This document shows positions 1 to 7,795 of a stretch of 64,000 nt of DNA, in pieces. Within the stretch, counting starts at the first letter, position 1; the number at the start of each line of letters is the position of its first letter. This stretch comes from Kosakonia oryziphila (GTDB lineage Bacteria; Pseudomonadota; Gammaproteobacteria; Enterobacterales; Enterobacteriaceae): positions 1 to 64,000 of the forward strand of contig NZ_FMBC01000015.1 in NCBI RefSeq assembly GCF_900094795.1, read 5' to 3'. The notes beneath the pieces were generated by a model, which was given only the letters and a program-made list of their open reading frames with translations, did no database searches and was not told the DNA's origin. Both the position numbers and the translations under genes were made by a program.

Positions 1-366
1 AGTCGGGTGGTCAGAACTCCCGAACAACTGATTGAATGGAAAGGGAAACCGGCATCAATTCGTTGTGACAACGGACCGGAATATGCAGGTAACACTCTGA
101 TAATATGGGCTGAACAACAAAATATTATCCTCAATTTTATTCAGCCGGGGAAGCCACAGCAGAATGCGTATATTGAGCGTTATAACCGGACAGTGCGTTA
201 TGACTGGCTGGGGCACTATCTGTTTTATTCGCTGAGTGAGTTACAGGAATACGCGACACAATGGCAATGGTTCTATAATCATGAACGACCGAATATGGCA
301 CTGAATGGCTTCACACCAATGCAGCATATTCAGCGCTTATCCGATTCTACTTATCTGGCCGGTTAA
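1..366 (+). CDS. IS3-family transposase (OrfB), C-terminal part, cut by window start
   Basis: The reading frame is open from base 1, so this is the 3' end of a longer gene. The protein shows the end of a DDE integrase core: a CDNGPEY segment carrying an acidic catalytic residue, then QQNAYIERYNRTVR with the final catalytic Glu, then the FYNHERPNMALNGFTPMQ tail typical of IS3-type OrfB proteins. It would catalyse insertion-sequence transposition together with OrfA. The stop at 364-366 is followed by GGGGGATTACC, probably close to the element's right end. Neighbouring DNA is AT-rich and full of broken genes, consistent with a mobile-element graveyard. The family call is secure; the exact IS is not determined. 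Confidence 0.85.
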   Translation, partial: SRVVRTPEQLIEWKGKPASIRCDNGPEYAGNTLIIWAEQQNIILNFIQPGKPQQNAYIERYNRTVRYDWLGHYLFYSLSELQEYATQWQWFYNHERPNMALNGFTPMQHIQRLSDSTYLAG

Positions 367-483
367 AAATGGGGGATTACCAGTTACCTTGTGTTTTTTA
401 TAAGGATGAGATATCCATATCAAAAAACGTAAACTCTCAAACTTTCAATGGCATGCATCAGATTAAGACGCAACTAATACAAA

Positions 484-874
484 TTAGAATTGATATTTTA
501 CGCCTCCATCGCGCGTGCGCCAGATCATCATAAGAATGTTTTTATCAATACAATTTTTTGGTGGTTTTATATCTGAGAAACAAGGCCTGTCTTCTTTACC
601 TTCTTCCTGATAGCCATCACCGAAAGCATAGATTACAATAAGAACTGGTGTTTTATCACCAGTTGGAATGTTATATTTTTTAAGGATTTTGTTTTGGTTT
701 TTTTTTCCACCAATTGATCTTATCTGAGTCGGTCAAAGGTAATTTATTAACAATAACTTGTGCTGTACTACCATCGTAATGTGCACCGATAACAGAAACA
801 TTAGACTTTTCTGTAAACAGATAACCAATAATACATAAAACCACAATGAGTGAAAAAAATACTAGTTTACGCAT
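484..874 (-). pseudogene. DUF943 family protein, frameshifted
   Basis: The N-terminal part reads MRKLVFFSLIVVLCIIGYLF (a membrane anchor or signal sequence), then an IGAHYDG...VIVNKLPLTDSDKINWW segment typical of DUF943 small inner-membrane proteins. The frame then ends early after a run of nine A (698-706 read on the minus strand). Removing one A continues the family: KKNQNKILKKYNIP, then FGDGYQEEGKEDRPCF, then PPKNCIDKN, with a stop at 484-486. The total span of 391 nt equals 130 codons plus one base. It overlaps the stop of the upstream DUF3289 remnant as TAATG. Function is unknown. The break may be real or a homopolymer sequencing error. Confidence 0.72.
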
Positions 875-1104
875 TATCGTTTCCCTTCTATGTCAATCAC
901 CGCTTCCATATTTGTCAGGAATGGACGAAAGCCAAATCTATCAAACCGTTGAAGAATGAACCATATTTTGAAAAACTGAAACTGATTGAATTTTTGCTTA
1001 CGTATATCACTGACATCCAGACCAAAATGATCCTGTGCTGTGAACCTGACACTTGCTTTCCAGCCATAATCATTAACATCAAGACGAAGGACTTCTATTT
1101 TTGT
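874..1104 (-). pseudogene. DUF3289 family protein, C-terminal remnant
   Basis: On the minus strand the frame reads VLRLDVNDYGW, then RFTAQDHFGLDVSDI, FFKIWFILQRFDRFGFRPF and TNMEAVIDIEGKR before a TAA at 874-876. This is the C-terminal half of DUF3289 proteins (HFGLD and FGF/YKPF signatures, from memory of the family). An in-frame TGA at 1105-1107 and no recognisable upstream part show that the N-terminus is lost. It lies directly upstream of the DUF943 gene with a one-base TAATG overlap, so the two were co-translated. Function unknown. Confidence 0.6.
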
Positions 1105-1276
1105 TCATCCTAATGGACATGTGATAAACCTGACTGTCCGAGTAGATAGTATAACCTTGCTGTTGATAGCAACGCGATACGGTCAGTGCATGCGGGTAAT
1201 ATACTAAATAGAGTATTGCTAGTCATGTGGTTATCAGGATGTATGGCTGCGTTGCTTCCTGTGTGCTAACGAAACT

Positions 1277-1571
1277 GAGCTAAATAGCTGCGCCTAATAC
1301 CGCTACACTTTTGCCTGACCATGTTTTCCTCCGGGGAACGGGATGGCTGTTTCCATAAAATGGCGAACCTTTTTCAGTAACTGCCACATTGAGCGGCACT
1401 GATTATTACGGGTTATCGTGTCATGAAGCGCCTGCCATAACCGCTCAACGTGGTTCACCCACGGCGAGTAAACCGGTTGGTGATTTGTTTTGATTTGGCG
1501 ATTAATCAGATCGTACAATCCGGGCTGAGTTCACTATAAGCGATCTACTATTCCGCGCAGCTATTTAGCTC
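1277..1571. mobile_element. Internally deleted IS630-like element with 17-bp perfect inverted ends
   Basis: GAGCTAAATAGCTGCGC at 1277-1293 is repeated exactly, inverted, at 1555-1571. Between them lies only the C-terminal part of an IS630-type transposase on the minus strand. A full IS630 member is about 1.1-1.2 kb, so this 295-bp unit is an internally deleted or MITE-like derivative that cannot move by itself. Its right edge interrupts an OLD-type ATPase remnant. I did not identify a longer target duplication. Confidence 0.68.
1303..1518 (-). pseudogene. IS630-family transposase, C-terminal fragment
   Basis: The fragment contains SPWVNHVERLWQALHDTITRN and the tail FPGGKHGQAKV, which match the end of IS630-family transposases (SPxxNxxExxW motif carrying the last acidic catalytic residue). 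The upstream two thirds, with the HTH and first catalytic Asp residues, is absent. It is enclosed by the inverted repeats at 1277-1293 and 1555-1571. No function is expected, but it names the element family. Confidence 0.75.
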
Positions 1572-1766
1572 TGTATTAAACCAATACGGATTTAGTTTAT
1601 CATTAGCTCCTTTACCGTTGATTCGCCTGTTAGCGCTAAGGCTATTGCTTCCATTAGGGTTGATTTTCCAACCTCATTTCCCCCAACTATTAGGTTGAGC
1701 TTTAGATTTGGCTCTAAAATCAATTGCTTGTAGATTCTGTAACCTGAGATTTTAATTTTTTATCAC
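1572..1766 (-). pseudogene. OLD-type/AAA ATPase (ATP-dependent endonuclease-like), N-terminal remnant
   Basis: Reading leftward from a GTG at 1764-1766 (AAGGA ahead of it), the conceptual protein is an SMC/OLD-type N-terminus: KIKISGYRIYKQL, LKLNLIVGGNEVGKSTLMEA (Walker A GGNEVGKST), then ING-KGANDKLNPYWFN. Two single-base shifts are needed: one in the T6 run at 1756-1761 just after the start, and one near the LTG/RING junction around 1626-1630. The gene is cut at 1571 by the IS630-like element; its other half is not in the window. OLD-family ATPase-nucleases often belong to anti-phage systems, but here only a fossil remains. Confidence 0.6.
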
Positions 1767-1901
1767 ATTCTATTCCTTGGCGCATAAGCCAGCTAAACCA
1801 ATAACGAAGTGTGTATTCCAGGCACTGTATAACACTTTAAATCACTATATTTTAGTGTGTTAGCTGTAATTATTGCTCGTTAGCAAAAAAACCGTCTAAA
1901 T

Positions 1902-1957
1902 AACACATGTGTTTTTTCGAATGTGAATGTTGATTTTGCTCCTTTTGGGAGTATCCT
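1902..1957 (+). promoter_or_regulatory. arsR promoter with candidate ArsR operator
   Basis: A 12-bp palindrome AACACATGTGTT lies at 1902-1913. Downstream, a sigma-70-like pair TTGATT (1930-1935) and TATCCT (1952-1957) is spaced by 16 bp, 24 bp ahead of the arsR ATG. ArsR repressors bind dyads overlapping or just upstream of such promoters and leave when As(III) or Sb(III) binds. The assignment of the palindrome as the operator is inference from position. Confidence 0.5.
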
Positions 1958-1981
1958 AACTTCAATAGAACAGGAGGCCAG

Positions 1982-2332
1982 ATGTCACTAACATCCTTAA
2001 AACTCTTCAAAAACCTCTCCGATGAAACCCGTCTGGGGATCGTACTGCTGCTCAGAGAGATGGGAGAGCTGTGCGTGTGTGATCTCTGTATGGCGCTGGA
2101 TCAGTCACAGCCCAAGATCTCCCGCCATCTGGCAATGCTCCGGGAAAATGGACTTTTGCTGGATCGCAAGCAGGGCAAGTGGGTTCACTACCGCTTATCC
2201 CCACATATTCCTTCCTGGGCCGCTCGGGTGATTGAGCAGGCCTGGTTAAGCCAACAGGACGACGTACAGGCCATCGCCCGTAAGCTGGCATCGGCAAACT
2301 GCTCTGGTAGCGGTAAGGCTGTTTGCATCTAA
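1982..2332 (+). CDS. arsR: Arsenite/antimonite-responsive repressor ArsR
   Basis: A 116-residue ArsR/SmtB-family winged-helix repressor that shuts the ars operon until trivalent arsenic or antimony binds. The inducer-binding cysteines are C31, C33 and C36 in ELCVCDLC, at the start of the DNA-binding region; the recognition helix follows (QSQPKISRHLAMLRENG). The sequence is nearly that of plasmid R773 ArsR (117 residues), including the C-terminal SGSGKAVCI. AGGAGG sits 5 bp before the ATG. It is first in arsRDABC, with a palindrome and promoter directly upstream, so it is autoregulated. Confidence is high. Confidence 0.97.
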   Translation: MSLTSLKLFKNLSDETRLGIVLLLREMGELCVCDLCMALDQSQPKISRHLAMLRENGLLLDRKQGKWVHYRLSPHIPSWAARVIEQAWLSQQDDVQAIARKLASANCSGSGKAVCI

Positions 2333-2379
2333 AAAATTTGCCTGAACATATATGATTTTTCAAATGTGAGGTGTTCAGA

Positions 2380-2742
2380 ATGAAAACGTTAACGGTGTTT
2401 GACCCGGCAATGTGCTGCAGTACCGGCGTATGTGGCTCAGATGTCGATCAGGTTCTGGTTGATTTCTCTGCTGATGTGCAGTGGCTGAAAGGACGTGGCG
2501 TACAGGTGGAACGTTACAACCTGGCGCAGCAGCCCATGAGCTTTGTTCAGAACGAGAAAGCGAAAACATTCCTCGAAGCATCCGGAGCAGAAGGGCTTCC
2601 GCTACTGCTGTTGGACGGCGAAACGGTGATGGCAGGGCGATACCCAAAACGTGCTGAGCTGGCTCGCTGGTTCGGTATTCCGCTGGAGAAGGTAGGGTTA
2701 GCTCCCACCAGCTGCTGTGGTGGTAATACTTCCTGTTGCTGA
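2380..2742 (+). CDS. arsD: Arsenic metallochaperone/trans-acting regulator ArsD
   Basis: A 120-residue ArsD, which passes As(III)/Sb(III) to the ArsA ATPase and acts as a weak second repressor. The metalloid-binding triad C12, C13, C18 (CCSTGVC) is present, as are the vicinal pairs C112-C113 and C119-C120 at the C-terminus, as in R773. I start it at ATG 2380 (GAGGTG just upstream) rather than the GTG at 2371, matching the family length. It lies 47 bp after arsR and overlaps nothing upstream; the arsA start follows 17 bp downstream of its stop. Confidence 0.96.
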   Translation: MKTLTVFDPAMCCSTGVCGSDVDQVLVDFSADVQWLKGRGVQVERYNLAQQPMSFVQNEKAKTFLEASGAEGLPLLLLDGETVMAGRYPKRAELARWFGIPLEKVGLAPTSCCGGNTSCC

Positions 2743-2759
2743 ATATGTCAGGGGGACAT

Positions 2760-4511
2760 ATGAAATTCTTACAGAATATCCCGCCTTACCTGTTTTTTAC
2801 CGGTAAGGGAGGTGTAGGTAAAACTTCTATTTCCTGCGCGACGGCTATCCGCCTTGCTGAACAGGGTAAGCGGGTTTTGCTGGTCAGTACCGACCCGGCT
2901 TCTAACGTCGGTCAGGTATTTGATCAGCCTATCGGCAACACTATTCAGTCGGTGTCTGCGGTGCCAGGCCTTTCGGCGCTGGAGATCGACCCACAGGACG
3001 CTGCCCAGCAATACCGCGCCAGAATCATTGACCCAATTAAAGGTCTTTTGCCTGATGACGTTGTTAACAGCATCAGTGAACAGCTTTCAGGAGCCTGTAC
3101 CACTGAGATTGCGGCGTTTGATGAGTTCACCGGCTTATTGACAGACGCTTCCCTGCTGACCCGCTTCGATCACATCATTTTTGATACAGCGCCGACGGGC
3201 CACACGATTCGCCTTCTCCAGCTTCCCGGTGCCTGGAGTAGCTTCATTGAAGGTAATCCAGATGGTGCTTCCTGTCTTGGCCCAATGGCCGGGCTGGAAA
3301 AGCAGCGTGAGCAGTATGCTCATGCGGTAGAGGCGTTATCCGATCCTGAACGTACCCGCCTGGTTCTGGTTGCACGACTGCAAAAATCTACGCTGCAGGA
3401 AGTCGCCCGCACCCATGAAGAACTCGCCGCAATTGGCCTGAAAAACCAGTACCTGGTGATTAATGGTGTGCTGCCTAAAGCCGAAGCTGAACATGACGCC
3501 CTGGCCGCTGCGATATGGCAACGTGAGCAGGAGGCACTGGCAAATCTTCCTGCCGGTTTATCTGAGCTACCGACAGATACCCTATTATTACAGCCAGTCA
3601 ATATGGTTGGTGTTTCAGCATTGAAGGGACTGCTGGATACCCATTCTGTGGCATTACCGCTCCTGGTAACGAACATCCTGTACACGTCTGAAAAGTTATC
3701 GCTCTCTGGCCTGGTCAATGATATCGCTCGCAGTGAACACGGCCTGATTATGTTGATGGGCAAAGGTGGCGTAGGGAAAACCACGATGGCTGCTGCCATC
3801 GCCGTAAGGCTGGCAGACATGGGATTTGACGTGCATCTCACGACCTCTGATCCTGCAGCGCACCTGAGTACAACGCTGAACGGCAGCCTCAAAAACCTGC
3901 AGGTCAGCAGGATTAATCCACACGATGAAACCGAACGCTATCGCCAGCATGTTCTTGAGACGAAAGGAAGAGATCTGGACGAAGCAGGGAAACGGCTACT
4001 GGAAGAGGATTTACGTTCTCCCTGTACTGAAGAAATTGCCGTGTTTCAGGCCTTTTCCCGGGTGATTCGTGAAGCGGGTAAACGGTTTGTTGTCATGGAT
4101 ACCGCCCCTACGGGACACACGCTGTTGCTGCTGGATGCGACCGGGGCCTACCACCGAGAGATTGCCAAAAAAATGGGGAGTAAAGGTCATTTTACTACCC
4201 CAATGATGCAGCTTCAGGACCCGGATAGAACCAAAGTTCTGCTTGTTACGCTTCCTGAAACCACACCGGTGCTGGAAGCGGCAAACCTGCAGGCTGACCT
4301 TGAAAGAGCGGGGATTCATCCGTGGGGCTGGATTATCAATAACAGCCTTTCCATTGCGGATACGCGTTCTCCGTTGCTTTGCCAGCGCGCTCATCAGGAA
4401 CTACCTCAGATTGAGGCTGTTAAGAATCAGCACGCTGACCGTATAGCGCTTGTTCCGGTGTTGGCGTCAGAGCCCGCCGGTATTGAAAAGCTCAGAGAGT
4501 TGATGAGTTAA
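2760..4511 (+). CDS. arsA: Arsenite-transporting ATPase ArsA (pump energising subunit)
   Basis: A 583-residue ATPase that docks on ArsB and powers arsenite efflux. It is a tandem duplication: the A1 half has P-loop GKGGVGKTS at 15-23 and DTAPTGHT; the A2 half repeats GKGGVGKTT and DTAPTGHT near residue 335 onward. The three metalloid cysteines are in SGACTTE (C113), GASCLGP and SPCTEE. The start at 2760 has a GGGGG Shine-Dalgarno and gives exactly the R773 length; upstream in-frame codons overlap arsD and are unlikely. The linker between halves (about residues 300-325) differs most from R773. With arsD and arsB it makes the high-capacity ArsAB pump. Confidence 0.97.
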   Translation: MKFLQNIPPYLFFTGKGGVGKTSISCATAIRLAEQGKRVLLVSTDPASNVGQVFDQPIGNTIQSVSAVPGLSALEIDPQDAAQQYRARIIDPIKGLLPDDVVNSISEQLSGACTTEIAAFDEFTGLLTDASLLTRFDHIIFDTAPTGHTIRLLQLPGAWSSFIEGNPDGASCLGPMAGLEKQREQYAHAVEALSDPERTRLVLVARLQKSTLQEVARTHEELAAIGLKNQYLVINGVLPKAEAEHDALAAAIWQREQEALANLPAGLSELPTDTLLLQPVNMVGVSALKGLLDTHSVALPLLVTNILYTSEKLSLSGLVNDIARSEHGLIMLMGKGGVGKTTMAAAIAVRLADMGFDVHLTTSDPAAHLSTTLNGSLKNLQVSRINPHDETERYRQHVLETKGRDLDEAGKRLLEEDLRSPCTEEIAVFQAFSRVIREAGKRFVVMDTAPTGHTLLLLDATGAYHREIAKKMGSKGHFTTPMMQLQDPDRTKVLLVTLPETTPVLEAANLQADLERAGIHPWGWIINNSLSIADTRSPLLCQRAHQELPQIEAVKNQHADRIALVPVLASEPAGIEKLRELMS

Positions 4512-4525
4512 TTTTTTTGCATATA

Positions 4526-4546
4526 CAGGGCGGCAAAGTCGCCCTG
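4526..4546 (+). other. Stem-loop between arsA and arsB
   Basis: CAGGGCG (4526-4532) pairs with CGCCCTG (4540-4546); an inner G-T and C-G pair leave a three-base loop. It lies 15 bp after the arsA stop and 12 bp before the arsB ATG, just ahead of its AGGAGG. No U-tract follows, so it is more likely a processing or translation-tuning hairpin than a terminator. Uneven expression of arsB relative to other ars genes is known in R773; that this hairpin causes it here is inference. Confidence 0.55.
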
Positions 4547-4558
4547 TCAGGAGGTTTT

Positions 4559-5848
4559 ATGTTACTGGCAGGCGCTATTTTTGTCCTGACCATTGTTTTG
4601 GTTATCTGGCAGCCTAAGGGATTAGGGATCGGCTGGAGCGCGATGCTGGGCGCGGGACTGGCTCTGATTTCTGGCGTTGTGCATGTAAGCGATATTCCGG
4701 TGGTGTGGAATATCGTCTGGAACGCGACAGCGACCTTTATTGCCGTGATTATCATCAGCCTGCTGCTTGATGAGTCCGGCTTTTTCGAATGGGCAGCGCT
4801 GCACGTATCTCGTTGGGGGAATGGGCGTGGTCGTTTGCTCTTTACCTGGATCGTCCTGCTCGGCGCAGCGGTAGCGGCACTGTTTGCCAACGATGGTGCG
4901 GCACTTATTCTGACGCCGATAGTCATCGCCATGCTACTGGCATTAGGGTTCAGCAAAGGCACGACACTGGCATTCGTCATGGCTGCCGGGTTTATTGCCG
5001 ATACAGCCAGCCTGCCACTTATCGTGTCGAACCTGGTGAATATCGTCTCGGCGGACTTTTTTGGTCTGGGATTCACCAAATATGCGTCGGTGATGGTTCC
5101 GGTTGATATTGCAGCCATTGTTGCCACGCTGGTTATGCTGCATCTGTTCTTCCGCAAGGATATCCCGCCGACTTACGATCTGGCTCTCCTTAAGACACCG
5201 ACAAAAGCAATAAAAGATCCTGCTACGTTCCGCACCGGCTGGATAGTTTTGATTCTTCTGCTGGTAGGTTTTTTCATCCTCGAGCCGCTCGGGATTCCCG
5301 TAAGCGCAATTGCTGCTGTTGGGGCGGTAATACTGTTTACCGTGGCGAAACGAGGCCATGCCATTAACACCGGCAAAGTGCTGCGTGGCGCACCCTGGCA
5401 GATCGTCATCTTCTCATTGGGGATGTACCTGGTGGTCTACGGTCTGCGCAACGCCGGGCTAACCGAATACCTTTCAGGTGTGCTGAACGTACTGGCGGAT
5501 AAAGGGCTCTGGGCTGCGACGCTGGGTACTGGCTTCCTGACGGCTTTCCTGTCTTCCATCATGAACAACATGCCTACCGTGCTGGTTGGCGCCCTATCTA
5601 TTGATGGCAGCACCGCAGCAGGCGTTATCAAAGAGGCGATGATCTACGCCAACGTTATTGGCTGCGATCTGGGACCGAAAATTACACCTATTGGTAGCCT
5701 GGCAACGCTGCTCTGGCTGCATGTACTTTCACAGAAGAATATGACCATCACCTGGGGATACTATTTCCGCACCGGGATCGTCATGACTCTGCCTGTGCTG
5801 TTTGTAACGCTGGCCGCGCTGGCGCTACGTCTCTCTTTCACTTTGTAA
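4559..5848 (+). CDS. arsB: Arsenite efflux carrier ArsB
   Basis: A 429-residue inner-membrane carrier with about 12 hydrophobic spans, which extrudes As(OH)3/Sb(OH)3 using the membrane potential alone or as the channel of the ArsAB ATPase. Marker segments are [50 protein letters not shown] and [19 protein letters not shown], all near-identical to R773 ArsB. The start at ATG 4559 follows AGGAGG and gives the family length; the earlier in-frame codon at 4517 precedes the hairpin and is rejected. Its stop is 12 bp before arsC. Confidence 0.97.
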   Translation: MLLAGAIFVLTIVLVIWQPKGLGIGWSAMLGAGLALISGVVHVSDIPVVWNIVWNATATFIAVIIISLLLDESGFFEWAALHVSRWGNGRGRLLFTWIVLLGAAVAALFANDGAALILTPIVIAMLLALGFSKGTTLAFVMAAGFIADTASLPLIVSNLVNIVSADFFGLGFTKYASVMVPVDIAAIVATLVMLHLFFRKDIPPTYDLALLKTPTKAIKDPATFRTGWIVLILLLVGFFILEPLGIPVSAIAAVGAVILFTVAKRGHAINTGKVLRGAPWQIVIFSLGMYLVVYGLRNAGLTEYLSGVLNVLADKGLWAATLGTGFLTAFLSSIMNNMPTVLVGALSIDGSTAAGVIKEAMIYANVIGCDLGPKITPIGSLATLLWLHVLSQKNMTITWGYYFRTGIVMTLPVLFVTLAALALRLSFTL

Positions 5849-5860
5849 TGAGATACTGAT

Positions 5861-6286
5861 ATGAGCAACATCACCATTTATCACAACCCAGCCTGCGGCA
5901 CGTCGCGAAATACGCTGGAGATGATTCGCAACAGTGGTAATGAACCGACCGTCATTCATTACCTTGAAAATCCACCTTCACGCGATGAGCTGGTCAAACT
6001 CATTGCAGATATGGGCATTTCAGTCCGGGCTTTGCTGCGCAAAAACGTCGAGCCTTATGAAGAACTGGGGCTTGCGGAAGATAAGTTTACTGACGATCAG
6101 TTAATCGATTTTATGCTTCAGCATCCGATCCTGATTAACCGTCCGATTGTGGTGACACCGTTGGGAACGCGTCTATGCCGTCCTTCCGAAGTGGTGCTGG
6201 ATATTCTTCCGGATGCGCAAAAAGGCGCATTTGCTAAGGAAGATGGCGAGAAAGTCGTTGATAAAACAGGTAAGCGATTGAAATAA
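5861..6286 (+). CDS. arsC: Glutaredoxin-dependent arsenate reductase ArsC
   Basis: A 141-residue cytoplasmic enzyme that reduces arsenate to arsenite with glutathione and glutaredoxin, supplying the pump substrate. The nucleophile C12 is in HNPACGTSRNT; the anion-binding arginines R60, R94 and R107 are all present (ALLRKN, LINRPIV, RLCRPSE). This is the R773/E. coli type, not the thioredoxin type of Gram-positive bacteria. It is the last gene of arsRDABC. A weak GC-rich dyad follows at about 6292-6312 without a clear U-tract. Confidence 0.97.
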   Translation: MSNITIYHNPACGTSRNTLEMIRNSGNEPTVIHYLENPPSRDELVKLIADMGISVRALLRKNVEPYEELGLAEDKFTDDQLIDFMLQHPILINRPIVVTPLGTRLCRPSEVVLDILPDAQKGAFAKEDGEKVVDKTGKRLK

Positions 6287-6320
6287 ATATAAAGGGGGCT
6301 GATGCCTCCTTATTCCTGCC

Positions 6321-6448
6321 TCAGAGCATAAGATCTGAATCTTCTGGCAGAGTACTATTCCCTTCTCCAGGTTTCATTTGCAGCAAAACCGTGTCAAGCC
6401 AGCGGCCATGTTTGAAACCAATGTCCTTTAATGTGCCTATTTCAGTAA
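6321..6448 (-). pseudogene. GNAT-family N-acetyltransferase, C-terminal stub
   Basis: The minus strand reads IGTLKDIGFKHGRWLDTVLL and a short tail to a stop at 6321-6323. GFK-GRWLDTVL is the typical C-terminal strand of phosphinothricin/arsinothricin-type GNAT acetyltransferases. The rest is missing: at 6449 the sequence switches to the end of an IS3 element. Being next to ars genes, it may once have detoxified an arsenic-containing compound (ArsN-like), but that is only suggested by position. Confidence 0.55.
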
Positions 6449-6600
6449 TGATCCTACCCACGTAATGTGGACACAGCCCTAAGCGAGTTTTTGTTTTCAA
6501 ACTGTTCCGGGCTGAGAGCGCCACAGGCACTGTGACGACGCCACCGATTGTCATCACGCTCGATATAATTAAACACCGTTTGACCTGCTCCCAGTATTAG
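6449..6600 (-). mobile_element. IS3-family element end (transposase C-terminal remnant)
   Basis: From about 6590 down to the TAG at 6454-6456 the minus strand reads [20 protein letters not shown], then [22 protein letters not shown]. This is the classic C-terminus of IS3-group OrfB (YNRxRRHSxxGxxSPxxFE). The terminal sequence starting TGATCCTACCCACG at 6449 marks the element edge, where the GNAT stub begins. The rest of the IS is missing to the right, so only about 150 bp remains. No gene is recognisable from 6601 to 6769. Confidence 0.7.
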
Positions 6601-6769
6601 ATACAACAGCCACTCCAAACACCTGAATTCTTACTGTCTAATTTCCCGTTTCACCACTGTACCGCAAGCTCCTCTGGTGTCTGATAATTCCGTGCTAAAT
6701 CCAGCCGACATTTTATTTCAGGTGATTGATTTTACTACCACAGTGTTTAGTTAATTCACAGTGAGCAAA

Positions 6770-7675
6770 TCAACCCTGTATACCCAAAAACTCATCTCTG
6801 CGCTCGCTAAGCAAAGTAAGGAAAGCACTCGCTTTGGCGGAAGGATGCAGCCCTGGCGGATAGAGGGCATGGGCTTCTAATGCTCTGAAATGATAAGAGG
6901 GCATAATTTGAATCAGCTTTCCGTCAGCAACTTCCTGGCTACAGACGGTTGAATGCAGGGCTCCTATTCCTTTTTCTGCCAATATTGCTTCAAGTAAAGG
7001 CCTCCAGTGATTAACACACCATGATGTATGGATAGGCACCCCGACCGTGCAACCATCCATGGTTGTCAGATTCAATCGCTCATTTGTGGAAAGCCTGTCG
7101 ATTCTTATAAAAGGATGCTGAATGAGGTCAGCCGGTTCATACGGCTGTCCATGATGCTGAATATAGCCTGGGGCCGCCAGCAAAAGCCGCCGGACGGTTC
7201 CCAGTCTTCGTGCAATATAATTTCCGCAGCCAATCTCACCTATCCGTATGGAGAGGTCAACGCCTTCGGTTACTGGATCGACTAAATTATCATTCAGTGT
7301 CAGGTTAATCTTTAATCCCGGATTACGTTCCTGAAATTCAATAAGAAGTTTAGGTAAAGTAACTTCGCCGAGCCCGTGCGGTGCCGCGATCCGAAAGGTT
7401 CCCGTCAGCGATTGACCGGGAGGGATCACCGAAGCCTCAGCCGCTTCAGCGGCTTCTATTGCTTGTTTTGCATGTGCGTAAAAGCGCATACCAACATCCG
7501 TCGCCTGCACTGAACGTGTTGTACGGTAGAGAAGTTTCACAGCCAAATGTTTTTCCAGCAACCCGATGCGCTCGCTGACCGTGGGCTGGCCAAGGCCAAG
7601 ATCCCTCGCGACGGCGGAGAAGCTGCCCCGTTCTACCACACGCGTGAAGATGCGCATTGCGGAAAGCATATCCAT
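6770..7675 (-). CDS. LysR-family transcriptional regulator
   Basis: 301 residues. The N-terminal HTH (residues 1-60: AMRIFTRVVERGSFSAVARDLGLGQPTVSERIGLLEKHL, quoted in part) is followed by a LysR effector domain (about 90-295) with VDLSIRIGEIGCGNYIARRL. The subgroup resembles regulators of short-chain dehydrogenases and oxidoreductases encoded divergently. Here the divergent gene 120 bp away is exactly such an SDR. A TATCG-N7-CGATA dyad lies in the shared promoter. Its inducer is unknown. The ATG is well supported by the family's usual MD-MLSAMRIF start. Confidence 0.88.
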   Translation of the reverse strand: MDMLSAMRIFTRVVERGSFSAVARDLGLGQPTVSERIGLLEKHLAVKLLYRTTRSVQATDVGMRFYAHAKQAIEAAEAAEASVIPPGQSLTGTFRIAAPHGLGEVTLPKLLIEFQERNPGLKINLTLNDNLVDPVTEGVDLSIRIGEIGCGNYIARRLGTVRRLLLAAPGYIQHHGQPYEPADLIQHPFIRIDRLSTNERLNLTTMDGCTVGVPIHTSWCVNHWRPLLEAILAEKGIGALHSTVCSQEVADGKLIQIMPSYHFRALEAHALYPPGLHPSAKASAFLTLLSERRDEFLGIQG

Positions 7676-7692
7676 AGTTGTGCTCTGCGTTA

Positions 7693-7709
7693 TATCGGTT
7701 TATACGATA
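7693..7709. promoter_or_regulatory. Candidate LysR operator between regulator and SDR
   Basis: The dyad TATCG-N7-CGATA has the T-N11-A layout preferred by LysR-type regulators. It sits 17 bp upstream of the LysR start and about 87 bp upstream of the SDR start, as expected for a shared autoregulated promoter. Supported by position and symmetry only. Confidence 0.45.
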
Positions 7710-7795
7710 AATGAAATCATGATTACCTCACTTCTAAAGCATACTCCTGACAACGTACTTTGAGGCTGGTTATTTATTAAAATGGAGCACCAGCT

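Noticed and set aside
850..1113. Plus-strand frame of 87 codons
   Set aside because: It is the antisense of the DUF3289 remnant and DUF943 start, which have family matches; the plus frame resembles nothing.
3320..3892. Long minus-strand open frame inside arsA
   Set aside because: It is a shadow of the arsA coding sequence; the plus-strand protein has a full family match.
6601..6769. Possible second transposase remnant (LDLARNYQTPEELA on the minus strand)
   Set aside because: The frame is short, broken by stops, and I could not tie it to a family.
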